Shown one piece after another: positions 25,076 to 33,337 of a stretch of DNA of 64,000 nucleotides. The notes beneath the pieces were generated by a model. It was not told the DNA's origin and made no database searches. It worked only from the letters and a program-made list of their open reading frames with translations. The DNA comes from Bradyrhizobium sp. 132 (GTDB lineage Bacteria > Pseudomonadota > Alphaproteobacteria > Rhizobiales > Xanthobacteraceae). The position numbers and the translations under genes are program-made. Each line of letters begins with the position of its first letter. Position 1 is the first letter of the stretch. Location of the stretch: the NCBI RefSeq assembly GCF_023074185.1, contig NZ_JADPKY010000094.1:310001-374000 (forward strand), written 5' to 3'.

Positions 25076-26116
25076 TCAGGTCGGCGTTGCCGCGATATAT
25101 CCCGTCAATCCAAAGCCCTCGCGCGCGGCCGTCATCATCGGCACCAGCGCGTTCGGGTGGATGAACTCGTCGCGGAAACAGGGATGCATCTTGGGATCGA
25201 AGATTTTCTTCAGCCAGTCGACCACGATCTTGTGGCGCTCGGAGGTGCGGAACTCCTTGTGGTAAGTGAGCCAGAGGTCAGCGTGGTGGCTGACGCCGAG
25301 ATCGACGGGAACGAGCGGGGCGCCGAGCGCGATCGAGACCGTCGGCAGGAACCCGATGCCGGCGCCGCGCTCCACTGCATAGAGCACGCCGACCGACGAG
25401 TTGGTCTTGATCCCGACGATGCCCTCGAGCGACTTCAGTCCGAGCACGCGGGCGTAGGCGCCGTCATCGACCTGCGGCGCGTTCTGCTTGATGATGCGGT
25501 GGTTCTTCAGCTCGGCCAGGCCCGCCGGGACGCCGTAGAGGTTTTCGTACTCCTTGGAGACGAACGGATAGATGTGCAGACGGCCGAGCTTGGCGACGAT
25601 CAGATCCGGATTGGTCGGCGGCTCGAGCTGGATCGCGATATCGGATTCGAGCCGCGCGACGTCGGCCTGCTCCATCGCGCAGCGCAGGTCGACGGTGATC
25701 TTGCGATAGGTCTTCTGGAAGTCGATCAGTCGCGGCAGGATCCAGAAATTGCCGGGGCCTTCCGTCACCGCGACGCGCACGGTGCCTGACATGTCGTTCG
25801 ACGATCGCGAGGCACGCCGGAGGACGTTGAAAGCATGACGCTCCATCAGTGCCACGTCGGCGATCATGGCGCTGCCTTCGTCGCTGAGCGTGAGCCCGCT
25901 CTGGTCGCGCAGGAACAGCTTGCAGTCGATGCTCTCTTCGAGTCGGTCGATCCTGCGCATCAGGGTGGTGGAGGTGAGCCCGAGCTCCTCAGCGGCGTTG
26001 CGGAAGCTTTTATATTTTGCGCAAGCTAAAAATAATTTCAAATCGTCCCAGGACGCATCCAGGGCTTCTTCACGGTGCTGCATCATAGCAGCACCCCGGT
26101 GCAATAACTGCTGCAT
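25076..26116 (-). CDS. LysR family transcriptional regulator
   Basis: A 346-residue regulator. The N-terminal winged helix-turn-helix reads DDLKLFLACAKYKSFRNAAEELGLTSTTLMRRIDRLEES; residues from about 115 form the periplasmic-binding-protein-like effector domain. It lies head-to-head with the GNAT operon, 71 bases apart, so it is a likely regulator of that operon. ATG 26116 has GGGGA nine bases upstream; ATG 26086 is an alternative. The last 80 residues after the effector domain are longer than in many LysR proteins. Effector unknown. Confidence 0.88.
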   Translation of the reverse strand: MQQLLHRGAAMMQHREEALDASWDDLKLFLACAKYKSFRNAAEELGLTSTTLMRRIDRLEESIDCKLFLRDQSGLTLSDEGSAMIADVALMERHAFNVLRRASRSSNDMSGTVRVAVTEGPGNFWILPRLIDFQKTYRKITVDLRCAMEQADVARLESDIAIQLEPPTNPDLIVAKLGRLHIYPFVSKEYENLYGVPAGLAELKNHRIIKQNAPQVDDGAYARVLGLKSLEGIVGIKTNSSVGVLYAVERGAGIGFLPTVSIALGAPLVPVDLGVSHHADLWLTYHKEFRTSERHKIVVDWLKKIFDPKMHPCFRDEFIHPNALVPMMTAAREGFGLTGYIAATPT

Positions 26117-26187
26117 ACTCCTGATCCCCAGCCGCTAAGCTCTTCGCGATAGCGGGGCACGAAAGCCGCGGACGATAAAGGGGTGAC

Positions 26188-26805
26188 ATGGGTATGGAAA
26201 GGGGCTCGTTTGCCGCAAGGCATGATTTCGACGCGCTGCCGCTCAGTCCGGATGTCGACGTCCGTTGCGCCCAATTTTCCGAAATTGCCGCGCTTTCGCA
26301 GATGGCGCACCGGCTGGTGCCGGGCGTTCGGATCGGGACGGCTGAGCTTGCAAGATACTTCACCTTCGATCCCGAGAGCATCCTGACTTTCAGCCGGAAG
26401 GGCAACCTCGTCGGCGGCATGGCCTTCCTGTTTCTCAACGAACGCGGCCACGATGCGCTGCTGCTCGACGAGATCTGTCTCACCGCGCCGGAAACGCGCC
26501 ATCTCGCTTCTGCGAAGGAGGACGTTTCTGCCATCTACATCTGGGCGATCGCGGCGACAGGGCGCGGCGTCGCCGGTCTCGGCAAGGCCGCGGCTCATCT
26601 AAGACAGCTAAGGTTTCGTAACGCGGATTGCTATGCGCAGCCGTCAACCGTGGCCGGACGCGACATCATGAAGGCGACCGGCTTCGAGCCTGTTCCGAGC
26701 TTCCAACCCGACCTCTGGTGCTACGAGCGCCCCTGGCATCGACAACCCATGCGCATGCCCGGCGCGGTCATCCAAGCAAGGAGTTTTGCAGATGCACGGT
26801 ACTAG
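26188..26805 (+). CDS. GNAT-like protein of unknown substrate
   Basis: A 205-residue protein not firmly assigned. Its centre has a strand-turn pattern (ILTFSRKGNLVGGMAFLFLNERGHDALLLDEICLTAP) followed by AIAATGRGVAGLGKAAAHL and ends DIMKATGFEPVPSF, resembling the acetyl-CoA-binding loop and last strands of GNAT acyltransferases. The pyrophosphate-loop consensus is imperfect. It is first in a tight operon: the next gene begins inside its 3' end. A divergent LysR gene lies upstream. Confidence 0.65.
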   Translation: MGMERGSFAARHDFDALPLSPDVDVRCAQFSEIAALSQMAHRLVPGVRIGTAELARYFTFDPESILTFSRKGNLVGGMAFLFLNERGHDALLLDEICLTAPETRHLASAKEDVSAIYIWAIAATGRGVAGLGKAAAHLRQLRFRNADCYAQPSTVAGRDIMKATGFEPVPSFQPDLWCYERPWHRQPMRMPGAVIQARSFADARY

Positions 26806-27412
26806 GATTCCTCTCGCGAAGCCCGACTCCCGCGCCATCACCATTCGCCTCGCACGCGATCTCAGCGATCTCATGCTGGTCACCTCGATCCGCTCAGCCG
26901 TCTATCTCGCCGAGCAGGATTGCCCGTTCGATGAGGAGTTCGACGGCAACGACATGGTCGCCGCGCATTTCATCGGCCATGTCGGCAACGAGCCTGCCGG
27001 CTGTCTGCGGGTGCGGTTCTTCGGCGATTTCGCCAAGGTGGAACGGCTTGCGGTGCGGCATCAATATCGGCGCTCGCGCGTCTCGTTCAAACTGGTGCAG
27101 GCGAGCGTCGACTATGTGAAGCGCAAGGGCTTTCGCAAGATCTACGGCCAGGCGCAGGACCGCCTGGTCGATTTCTGGGCCCATTTCGGCGCCAAGCCGC
27201 TCGGCCACAATCGCAAGGTCACCTTCTCCGACTTCTCCTACACGGAGATGCTGCTGGAGATCGAACCGGGTCCGGACGCGATTACGCTGGACAGCGATCC
27301 CTATGTGATCATCCGTCCCGAGGGCGATTGGGACCGGCCGGGCGTGCTCGACGCCTCGGCCGGACGAGCCGTGACGTCGCCGCTGCGGGACGTCGCGCTC
27401 GCTGGCCGTTGA
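26792..27412 (+). CDS. GNAT family N-acyltransferase
   Basis: A 206-residue acyltransferase. It has the opening TSIRSAVYLAEQDCPFDEEFDGND, then GNEPAGCLRVRFF, the VERLAVRHQYRRSRVSFKLVQ acetyl-CoA-binding segment, and AQDRLVDFWAHFGAKPL. The first motif resembles ElaA-like GNATs. Substrate unknown. ATG 26792 is chosen because AAGGAG lies at 26776-26781; it overlaps the preceding gene by 14 bases, and the next gene follows after 25 bases. The residues after about 165 form an extra tail not needed for the fold. Confidence 0.8.
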   Translation: MHGTRIPLAKPDSRAITIRLARDLSDLMLVTSIRSAVYLAEQDCPFDEEFDGNDMVAAHFIGHVGNEPAGCLRVRFFGDFAKVERLAVRHQYRRSRVSFKLVQASVDYVKRKGFRKIYGQAQDRLVDFWAHFGAKPLGHNRKVTFSDFSYTEMLLEIEPGPDAITLDSDPYVIIRPEGDWDRPGVLDASAGRAVTSPLRDVALAGR

Positions 27413-27437
27413 AACCAGTGCAGCTGCGCGCAAGATC

Positions 27438-28001
27438 ATGCTGGCTTCCATCACCGACGATCCGCCAATCCTGGTCTGCGCGGATCTCCAGGTCGAATAT
27501 CTGACCCCTGGACGTCGCCACGTCATCCTCGACGGCGAGGTTGCGACGGCGCGCTGCCTGGAACTGCTGACGCTGTGGCGCGGCAATCTCTGGCCGGTGA
27601 TGCATTTGAAGCGCATCGCTCAGGCAGCCTGGTTCAATCCGGCATCCAGGCTGACCGATTGGATCGTGGACGCGAAGCCGCGGCCGGGAGAAATGACGTT
27701 CGAGCACCCGCTGCCGTCGGCCTACAGTTCGTCGCGGTTCGTGGACTACATGTCCAATATCCGCAATGTGCGTTGCGTGCTCGCAGGCTTTTCCCTAGAC
27801 GAAACTATCCTGGCCACCGCTGTCGACGGGTTTCACCGCAGCCATCGCTACCAGGTGGCCGCCGATGCGGTGGCCTGCCGCCAGCCGGGAACTGGCGACG
27901 CCGCCGCCTACAAGCATGCGGTAGTGAATGTGATCGGGAATTTTGCTACAATCCAGTCCAGCGCCGAACTGATCAGAGCCAGCGGCGCCGTTGCGGTGTA
28001 G
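27438..28001 (+). CDS. Isochorismatase-fold protein lacking the catalytic cysteine
   Basis: A 187-residue protein whose core follows the isochorismatase/nicotinamidase fold: PILVCADLQVEYL at the N-terminus with the first catalytic Asp at residue 16, EHPLPSAYSSSRF in the active-site loop, and VLAGFSLDETILATAVDGFHRSHRYQVAADAVA in the region that normally carries TNxCVxxT. The position of the nucleophilic Cys is occupied by Thr, and the usual Lys is replaced. If the alignment is right this protein cannot perform the standard Cys-hydrolase reaction. Third gene in the GNAT operon. Confidence 0.65.
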   Translation: MLASITDDPPILVCADLQVEYLTPGRRHVILDGEVATARCLELLTLWRGNLWPVMHLKRIAQAAWFNPASRLTDWIVDAKPRPGEMTFEHPLPSAYSSSRFVDYMSNIRNVRCVLAGFSLDETILATAVDGFHRSHRYQVAADAVACRQPGTGDAAAYKHAVVNVIGNFATIQSSAELIRASGAVAV

Positions 28002-28031
28002 GCGGCCGCGATCGGCGGATGGAGTGGGACA

Positions 28032-28202
28032 TTGTCACGGGGAGATCAGCTCAAGGAGCTGGCAAGCGACCTGTCGCATGCCGCCGAGGCGGCGCGCCGT
28101 CTTGGTCTGTCCACGACGGTATATCTGCTGTCGATGGCGCTGGTGGAAGTGCGGGAAGCCACTGCCGCCGATGGCGATGGGAATGACGACGGCGCGGCGT
28201 GA
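28032..28202 (+). CDS. Conserved-looking 56-residue helical protein
   Basis: A short gene with TTG start and GGAG seven bases upstream (28021-28024). The product reads SRGDQLKELASDLSHAAEAARRLGLSTTVYLLSMALVEVRE and then an acidic Asp/Gly tail. It is almost wholly alpha-helical and amphipathic, with two heptad-rich helices, as in small adaptor or dimerisation proteins. It begins 30 bases after the isochorismatase-like gene and shares codon bias with its neighbours, so it is probably the last gene of that operon. No function recognised. Confidence 0.6.
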   Translation: MSRGDQLKELASDLSHAAEAARRLGLSTTVYLLSMALVEVREATAADGDGNDDGAA

Positions 28203-28373
28203 GCGCTGCCCCGTGCAGCTGCCCGATGTGCGGCTTTGTGCAACGCTGCTGAGCGCTTGCCGCCGACGAATTGGCGTTGCAAGTTTTGCGTTGCCGCAAT
28301 AGCCAAGTGACTGGATCATCGAGTGATGACGCTGGCCGCGCCGGCGACGTGACGCTTTCAAGGATTCTCGCAA

Positions 28374-29756
28374 ATGTCCATGCTGCCCAATTCGCAAGAG
28401 GCCCGGGATGTGGCCTACCAGCTCCATTCCTACACCAACGCGCGCGCCCATCAGCAGGCCGGTCCCCTGGTGATCGAACGCGGCGAGGGTCCTTACGTGT
28501 TCGACGCGTCGGGCAAGCGCTATTTCGAGGCGATGGCAGGCCTGTGGAGCGTCGGGCTCGGCTTCAACGAGAAGCGGCTGGTCGAGGCCGCGCACAAGCA
28601 GATGCTGGCGCTGCCGTTCTACCATACGTTCTCCGCCAAATCGCACGGGCCCTCGATCGATCTCGCCGAGAAGCTGGTGGCGCTCGCGCCGGTGCCCATG
28701 AGCAAGGTGTTTTTCACCAATTCCGGCTCGGAGGCGAACGACACTGTCCTGAAGCTGATCGCCTACCGCTCCAACGCGCTTGGCCAGCCACAGCGCAAGA
28801 AGGTGATAAGCCGGATGCGCGCCTATCACGGCGTCACCATCGCGTCCGCCAGCCTGACCGGGCTGCCGAACAACCACCGCTCATTCGACCTGCCGCTGCC
28901 GAACATCCTGCACACGGGCTCGCCGCATTTCTACAAGGACGGCGCGCCCGGCGAGAGCGAGGAAGCCTTCGCGACACGGCGGGCCGAGGAGCTCGATGCG
29001 CTGATCCAGAAGGAAGGCCCGGACACGATCGCGGCCTTCTTCGGCGAGCCGGTGATGGGGGCGGGCGGCGTCATCGTGCCGCCGGCGACCTATTGGGACA
29101 AGATCCAGAAGGTTTTGAACAAATACGACATCCTGCTGGTCGCCGACGAGGTGATCTGCGGTTTTGGCCGCACCGGCAAGATGTTCGGCTGCGAGACCTA
29201 TGGCATCAAGCCTGACGCGATCGTGGTCTCCAAGCAGATCACCTCGAGCTATTTCCCGCTGTCGGCAATCCTCCTGAACGAGCGCATGTTCGAGCCGATC
29301 GCGGACGAGAGCAACAAGATCGGCGTGCTCGGCCACGGCTTTACCGCGGGCGGTCATCCGGTCGGCTCGGCGATTGCGCTGGAGAATTTGAAGATCATCG
29401 AGGAGCGTGGCCTGGTCGCACATGCCGCCGAGCTCGGCGGCTACATGCAAGCCAAGCTGCGCGAACTCACCAGCCATCCGCTGGTCGGCGAGGTTCGCGG
29501 CGTCGGCATGATCGCTGCGATCGAATTGGTACTGGATAAGGGGCGCAAGACCGCAGCGGCGACGCCCGGCGCCGTTGGCGGCATGGCCAGCCGCATGCTG
29601 CAGGAGCGCGGCGTCATTTCGCGTAACATGCTGGACGCCATCGCCATCTGCCCCCCGCTGATCGTCACCAAGGCCCAGATCGACGAGCTGATCGCGGCGA
29701 TCTCAGGCGTGCTGGATGACATGAAGCCGGAAGTGGCGAAACTGACGCCGGCGTAG
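28374..29756 (+). CDS. Class III PLP-dependent aminotransferase
   Basis: A 460-residue omega-aminotransferase-type enzyme. Marks of the class are FFTNSGSEANDTVLKL (PLP phosphate binding), RMRAYHGVT, LLVADEVICGFGRTGKMFG with the PLP-nitrogen Asp, and VVSKQITSSYFPLSA with the Schiff-base Lys. Length and motif set match the beta-alanine/putrescine-pyruvate group, but the amino donor cannot be fixed. An AAGGA site at 28359-28363 supports the start. It lies 171 bases after the small helical protein gene and may be separately transcribed. Confidence 0.92.
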   Translation: MSMLPNSQEARDVAYQLHSYTNARAHQQAGPLVIERGEGPYVFDASGKRYFEAMAGLWSVGLGFNEKRLVEAAHKQMLALPFYHTFSAKSHGPSIDLAEKLVALAPVPMSKVFFTNSGSEANDTVLKLIAYRSNALGQPQRKKVISRMRAYHGVTIASASLTGLPNNHRSFDLPLPNILHTGSPHFYKDGAPGESEEAFATRRAEELDALIQKEGPDTIAAFFGEPVMGAGGVIVPPATYWDKIQKVLNKYDILLVADEVICGFGRTGKMFGCETYGIKPDAIVVSKQITSSYFPLSAILLNERMFEPIADESNKIGVLGHGFTAGGHPVGSAIALENLKIIEERGLVAHAAELGGYMQAKLRELTSHPLVGEVRGVGMIAAIELVLDKGRKTAAATPGAVGGMASRMLQERGVISRNMLDAIAICPPLIVTKAQIDELIAAISGVLDDMKPEVAKLTPA

Positions 29757-29802
29757 GCTCTCGCTTCGTACGGCGTTCGGTCTGACACCGTCACCCCCGC
29801 GC

Positions 29803-29946
29803 AACGGCGAAGCCGTTGTCGCTGGAGGTGCTCGCCCCTTTGGCGAGCCTCGAAGGGCGACGGCCCGACTGCGGCAGCGGGGCCGTGCATCCTTCCGAGG
29901 CTCCCCGTGCGATGCTTCGCACCGCGCGCCTCGCACCTCAGGATGA
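29803..29946. repeat. Palindrome-rich intergenic repeat of Bradyrhizobium type
   Basis: Three nested palindromes lie in this gap: AACGGC-GAA-GCCGTT (29803-29817), GCTCGCC-five-base loop-GGCGAGC (29830-29848), and further right GTGCGA-TGC-TTCGCAC inside a longer imperfect inverted pair ending CCTCAGGATGACG. The last phrase is, from memory, common in intergenic repeats of Bradyrhizobium. It separates the aminotransferase gene from the converging rnd gene and may also end transcription. Confidence 0.65.
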
Positions 29947-29986
29947 CGGTGCAACACTGTTTTCGCGTTGGCAGTTAGCGACTTGC

Positions 29987-31138
29987 CTATTCCGCCCGCT
30001 GAACCCCGATCACGCGGCCTTTCTCGACCGCCAGCGCCAGCTCGCCGCGCTTCAGTTTCAGTGCGGCTTCGCCGAACAGTTCGCGGCGCCAGCCGCGTAG
30101 CGCCGGCACGTCGGCCTCGTCGCTGGCCGCGATCTCCTCGAGATCGTCGACGGTCGCAATCACCTTGCTGGCGACCGCATGGCGCTCCGCGGTCATCCGC
30201 AGCAGCACCTTCAATAGCTCCACGATCGCGGCGCCATTGTTATTGTTGCGCGGCTTCTCCAGCTTCGGCAGCGTGGCGGGATCCCGCGCCAGCCCGCGCT
30301 CGACCGCGGCGACGATGTCCGCGCCCCATTTTGATTTCTCGAAACCCTTCGGCACGGAGCGCAAGTTTGCGAGCTTTTCGATCGTGTTCGGCGCGTGGGT
30401 CGCGATGTCGCTGACGGCCTCGTCGCGCAGCACGCGGCCGCGCGGCACGTCGCGGCTCTGCGCCTCCTGCTCGCGCCAGGCGGCGACCTCCATCAGGACC
30501 GCAAGGTCCTTGGGCTTGCGCACCCGCGTCTTGAGCCGTTCCCAGGCGCGTTCGGGGTGGAAGTCGTAGGTCTTCGGCGAGGTCAGGACCTCCATCTCGA
30601 TGGAGACCCACTCGCTGCGGCGGCGCTTCTTCAGATCGGCATCGAGCGCGGCGAACACGTCACGCAGATGCGTGACGTCGGACACGGCGTAATGCATCTG
30701 CTCCTTGGTCAGCGGCCGGCGCGACCAGTCGGTAAAGCGGTGGGTCTTGTCGGGCCGGTGGCCGGCGACCTTCTCGACCAGCGCGTCATAGGCGATGCTG
30801 TCGCCGTAGCCGAGCACCATGGCCGCGACCTGGGTGTCGAACACCGGGTGCGGAATGATGTTGGCCTGGTGCCAGATGATCTCGATGTCCTGGCGGGCGG
30901 CGTGGAACACCTTCAGCACGCCCTCGTTGGCCATCAGCTCGAAGAACGGCTTGAGGTCGATGCCCTCGGCCAGGGTGTCGATGACGATCGCTTCCTCGGC
31001 GCTGGCCATCTGCACCACGCACAGCAGCGGGTAATAGGTGGTCTCGCGCAGGAACTCGGTATCGACTGTTATGACGGGGTGCTTGGCCAGCCGGCTGCAG
31101 GCAGCCGCAAGGTCAGCGGTGGTGGTAATCAAATCCAT
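29987..31138 (-). CDS. rnd: Ribonuclease D
   Basis: A 383-residue 3'-5' exoribonuclease that trims tRNA and other stable RNA ends. The DEDD catalytic set begins with VDTEFLRETTYYPLL (Asp and Glu), continues with FHAARQDIEIIWH, and ends with HYAVSDVTHLRDVF (Tyr and Asp of the DEDDy type). An HRDC domain follows (about 210-290). Start ATG 31138 fits. Convergent with the aminotransferase gene across the palindromic repeat. Confidence 0.94.
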   Translation of the reverse strand: MDLITTTADLAAACSRLAKHPVITVDTEFLRETTYYPLLCVVQMASAEEAIVIDTLAEGIDLKPFFELMANEGVLKVFHAARQDIEIIWHQANIIPHPVFDTQVAAMVLGYGDSIAYDALVEKVAGHRPDKTHRFTDWSRRPLTKEQMHYAVSDVTHLRDVFAALDADLKKRRRSEWVSIEMEVLTSPKTYDFHPERAWERLKTRVRKPKDLAVLMEVAAWREQEAQSRDVPRGRVLRDEAVSDIATHAPNTIEKLANLRSVPKGFEKSKWGADIVAAVERGLARDPATLPKLEKPRNNNNGAAIVELLKVLLRMTAERHAVASKVIATVDDLEEIAASDEADVPALRGWRRELFGEAALKLKRGELALAVEKGRVIGVQRAE

Positions 31139-31253
31139 GAACGGCCCATGACAAGTCCATCAGCCGTTCTGCCGAAAGCGCTGTGATGTCAAGGGGCTCT
31201 AAGCGAATTCGAGCCTTGCATTTGGGCCGGAATCGCATTTTCCGACGATAATC

Positions 31254-31364
31254 CTATTCGTAGCGGACCCGCCGCGAGGGTTTTCGGGCGCAAGGCAGTG
31301 CCACCACGACCACGCACATGGCGACCAGCGCCAGTCCCAGGAACTCGAAAACCAACAGATCCAT
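31254..31364 (-). CDS. 36-residue single-helix membrane protein
   Basis: A short gene: MDLLVFEFLGLALVAMCVVVVALPCARKPSRRVRYE. Residues 3-24 form one hydrophobic helix, followed by a strongly basic tail, which by the positive-inside rule places the C-terminus in the cytosol. GAGGGG stands seven bases before the ATG. The codon choice resembles neighbouring genes. It sits 115 bases upstream of rnd in the same direction. Function unknown; small membrane proteins of this design often modulate a larger partner. Confidence 0.55.
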   Translation of the reverse strand: MDLLVFEFLGLALVAMCVVVVALPCARKPSRRVRYE

Positions 31365-31666
31365 GGCAAAACCCCTCGGAAACATTGCTAAACTTGTCCG
31401 GGGCGAATTGAGGGTCTGTTAATTCTCGTGGTTACCGGCGGCGGGCCGGGCCGGATGGTGGACGCGGGGTTAACGGGACTTGAGGCCCACGATCACGCCA
31501 CGACCGCGGCGGCATCGGCGATCGCCTCGAGATCGTCGAGCCTCAGCCTGCCTGAAGGCATGATCTCGCGTGGAGGCCGGTCTGTTTGCGGAAACAGCCA
31601 CGGCCGGACACGCCCCGCATCATAGGTTACGCCTTCGGCTAATCTAATCCTACAAATTGAACGTCC
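31365..31666. other. Gap between the small membrane protein gene and selO
   Basis: No gene with a clear start is seen. On the minus strand a stretch of about 45 codons after the selO stop (about 31650 to 31498), in the selO frame, reads sensibly (RPWLFPQTDRPP then REIMPSGRLRLDDLEAIADAAA) but has no normal start codon except an internal ATG giving about 21 residues. It may be a short gene with an unusual start or a gene remnant. Confidence 0.35.
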
Positions 31667-33142
31667 TCACGTCCCGCAGAACGTCTGCAACACCCGTTGG
31701 TCCGGCAGCGGCGGATCGGCGTAGGCCGCGTACTCGGGCTGGTCCTCGTAGGGCTTGGCCAGCACCTTTACCAATTCCTCGAACGGCGCGTAGTCGTCGT
31801 TGTTCACCGCGGCCAGGATCACGGCTTCGACGCGGTGGTTGCGGGGAATGAACATCGGGTTGATGGCGTGCATGGCGGCTTGCCGCTCGGTTGCAGACTG
31901 CGGCTCCAAAGCCGTGCGCTCGTGCCAGCGCCTGGCCCACTCGTCGAAGGCTGTGGGGTCCGTGAACTGCGCGCGCGCCTCATCCGCAACGAGACTGCCT
32001 GCGGCGTCGCCCAGCTTGCGGAAGGTGAGGGTGAAATCAGCCTGGTTCTTCGCCATCGCATCCAGCAGGTCCTGGATCAGCGCCTCGTCGCCGTCGCGCT
32101 CGGTGAATAGCCCGATCTTCCGGCGCAGGCCTGCCTGATAGGCTTTGCTGAAGGTGTCCGGAAATGCGCCAAGGATCTCCTGCGCCTGCTCGATCGCCTT
32201 TTCCTGCTCTTCACCAAACAGCGGCAACAGGCATTCGGCCAGTCGGGTCAGATTCCACAACGCGATGCGCGGCTGGTTGGCATAGGCATAGCGGCCCATC
32301 TCGTCGATCGAGGAAAACACCTGCGCGGGATTATAGGCGTCCATGAAGGCGCACGGACCGTAATCGATGGTCTCGCCGGAGACGGAGCTGTTGTCGGTGT
32401 TCATCACGCCGTGGATGAAGCCGACCAGCAGCCAGCGCGCGACGAGGCCGGCCTGGCGCGCGACGACACCGGCGAGCAGCGCGTGGTAGGGCCGATCGAC
32501 GCCAAGCAGCTCCGGATAGTGCCTGGCGATGACGTGGTCGGCGAGCCTTCGGATCGCGTCGGTGTCGCGACGGACGGCAAAGAACTGGAAGGTGCCGACG
32601 CGGATGTGGCTCGAGGCCACGCGGGTCAGCACCGCGCCGGGCAGCGCGGTCTCGCGAATGACGTGCTCGCCGGTGACGACGGCGGCGAGCGAGCGGGTGG
32701 TCGGAATGCCCAGCGCGAACATCGCCTCGCTGACAATGTATTCGCGCAGCACCGGCCCGAGCGCGGCGCGGCCATCGCCGCGGCGGGAAAACGGGGTGGG
32801 GCCCGAGCCCTTGAGCTGGATGTCGCGGCGGATGCCGTCTTTGTCGATGACCTCGCCGAGCAGGACCGCCCGGCCGTCGCCGAGCTGTGGGACGAATTGC
32901 CCGAACTGGTGGCCGGCATAGGCCATGGCGATGGGATCGGCGCCTGCGGGAACCGTCTTGCCGGCCAGGATCTCGGCGCCCTCCGGCGTCTCCAAGACAT
33001 CAGGGTCGAGTCCGAGCTGGAGCGCCAGCGGCCGGTTCAGCTTGATCAGCCGGGGCGCTGCCACCGGCGTCGGTGCGACCCGGGCGAAGAAGCTGTCCGG
33101 CAGCGCCGAATAGGAGTTCTGGAAGGGGAAATGAACCGTCAT
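31667..33142 (-). CDS. selO: Protein adenylyltransferase SelO (YdiU family)
   Basis: A 491-residue pseudokinase-fold enzyme that transfers AMP from ATP to Ser, Thr or Tyr of protein targets, linked to redox stress in bacteria. Recognisable parts are NSYSALPDSFFARVAP at the N-terminus, YAGHQFGQFVPQLGDGRAVLLGE, LKGSGPTPFSRRGDGRAALGPVLREYIVSEAM, GFIHGVMNTDNSSVSGETIDYGPCAFMD, and the final FCGT. Many SelO proteins end in a selenocysteine or Cys; here the Cys is present. I chose ATG 33142 for family length; the frame runs open to 33343 but that part looks non-coding and overlaps the aspS region. Confidence 0.93.
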   Translation of the reverse strand: MTVHFPFQNSYSALPDSFFARVAPTPVAAPRLIKLNRPLALQLGLDPDVLETPEGAEILAGKTVPAGADPIAMAYAGHQFGQFVPQLGDGRAVLLGEVIDKDGIRRDIQLKGSGPTPFSRRGDGRAALGPVLREYIVSEAMFALGIPTTRSLAAVVTGEHVIRETALPGAVLTRVASSHIRVGTFQFFAVRRDTDAIRRLADHVIARHYPELLGVDRPYHALLAGVVARQAGLVARWLLVGFIHGVMNTDNSSVSGETIDYGPCAFMDAYNPAQVFSSIDEMGRYAYANQPRIALWNLTRLAECLLPLFGEEQEKAIEQAQEILGAFPDTFSKAYQAGLRRKIGLFTERDGDEALIQDLLDAMAKNQADFTLTFRKLGDAAGSLVADEARAQFTDPTAFDEWARRWHERTALEPQSATERQAAMHAINPMFIPRNHRVEAVILAAVNNDDYAPFEELVKVLAKPYEDQPEYAAYADPPLPDQRVLQTFCGT

Positions 33143-33337
33143 GGCCTCAAGATAGGCGTGGAACGCCTGATGGCAAAGGCTTGAGCCCAGATTGACCAGA
33201 AATGGGCACTTCCAGCCGAAAACAGGGCGTTCCCTTGGTTGCCGCCTTGGGCCCCGTCGGGTAAACCCTGCCGCAACTTTGGACCGGCCGTTTTCGGCGG
33301 TCCGATTCGATCCTCCGACATTGATTTTGGGACGACC

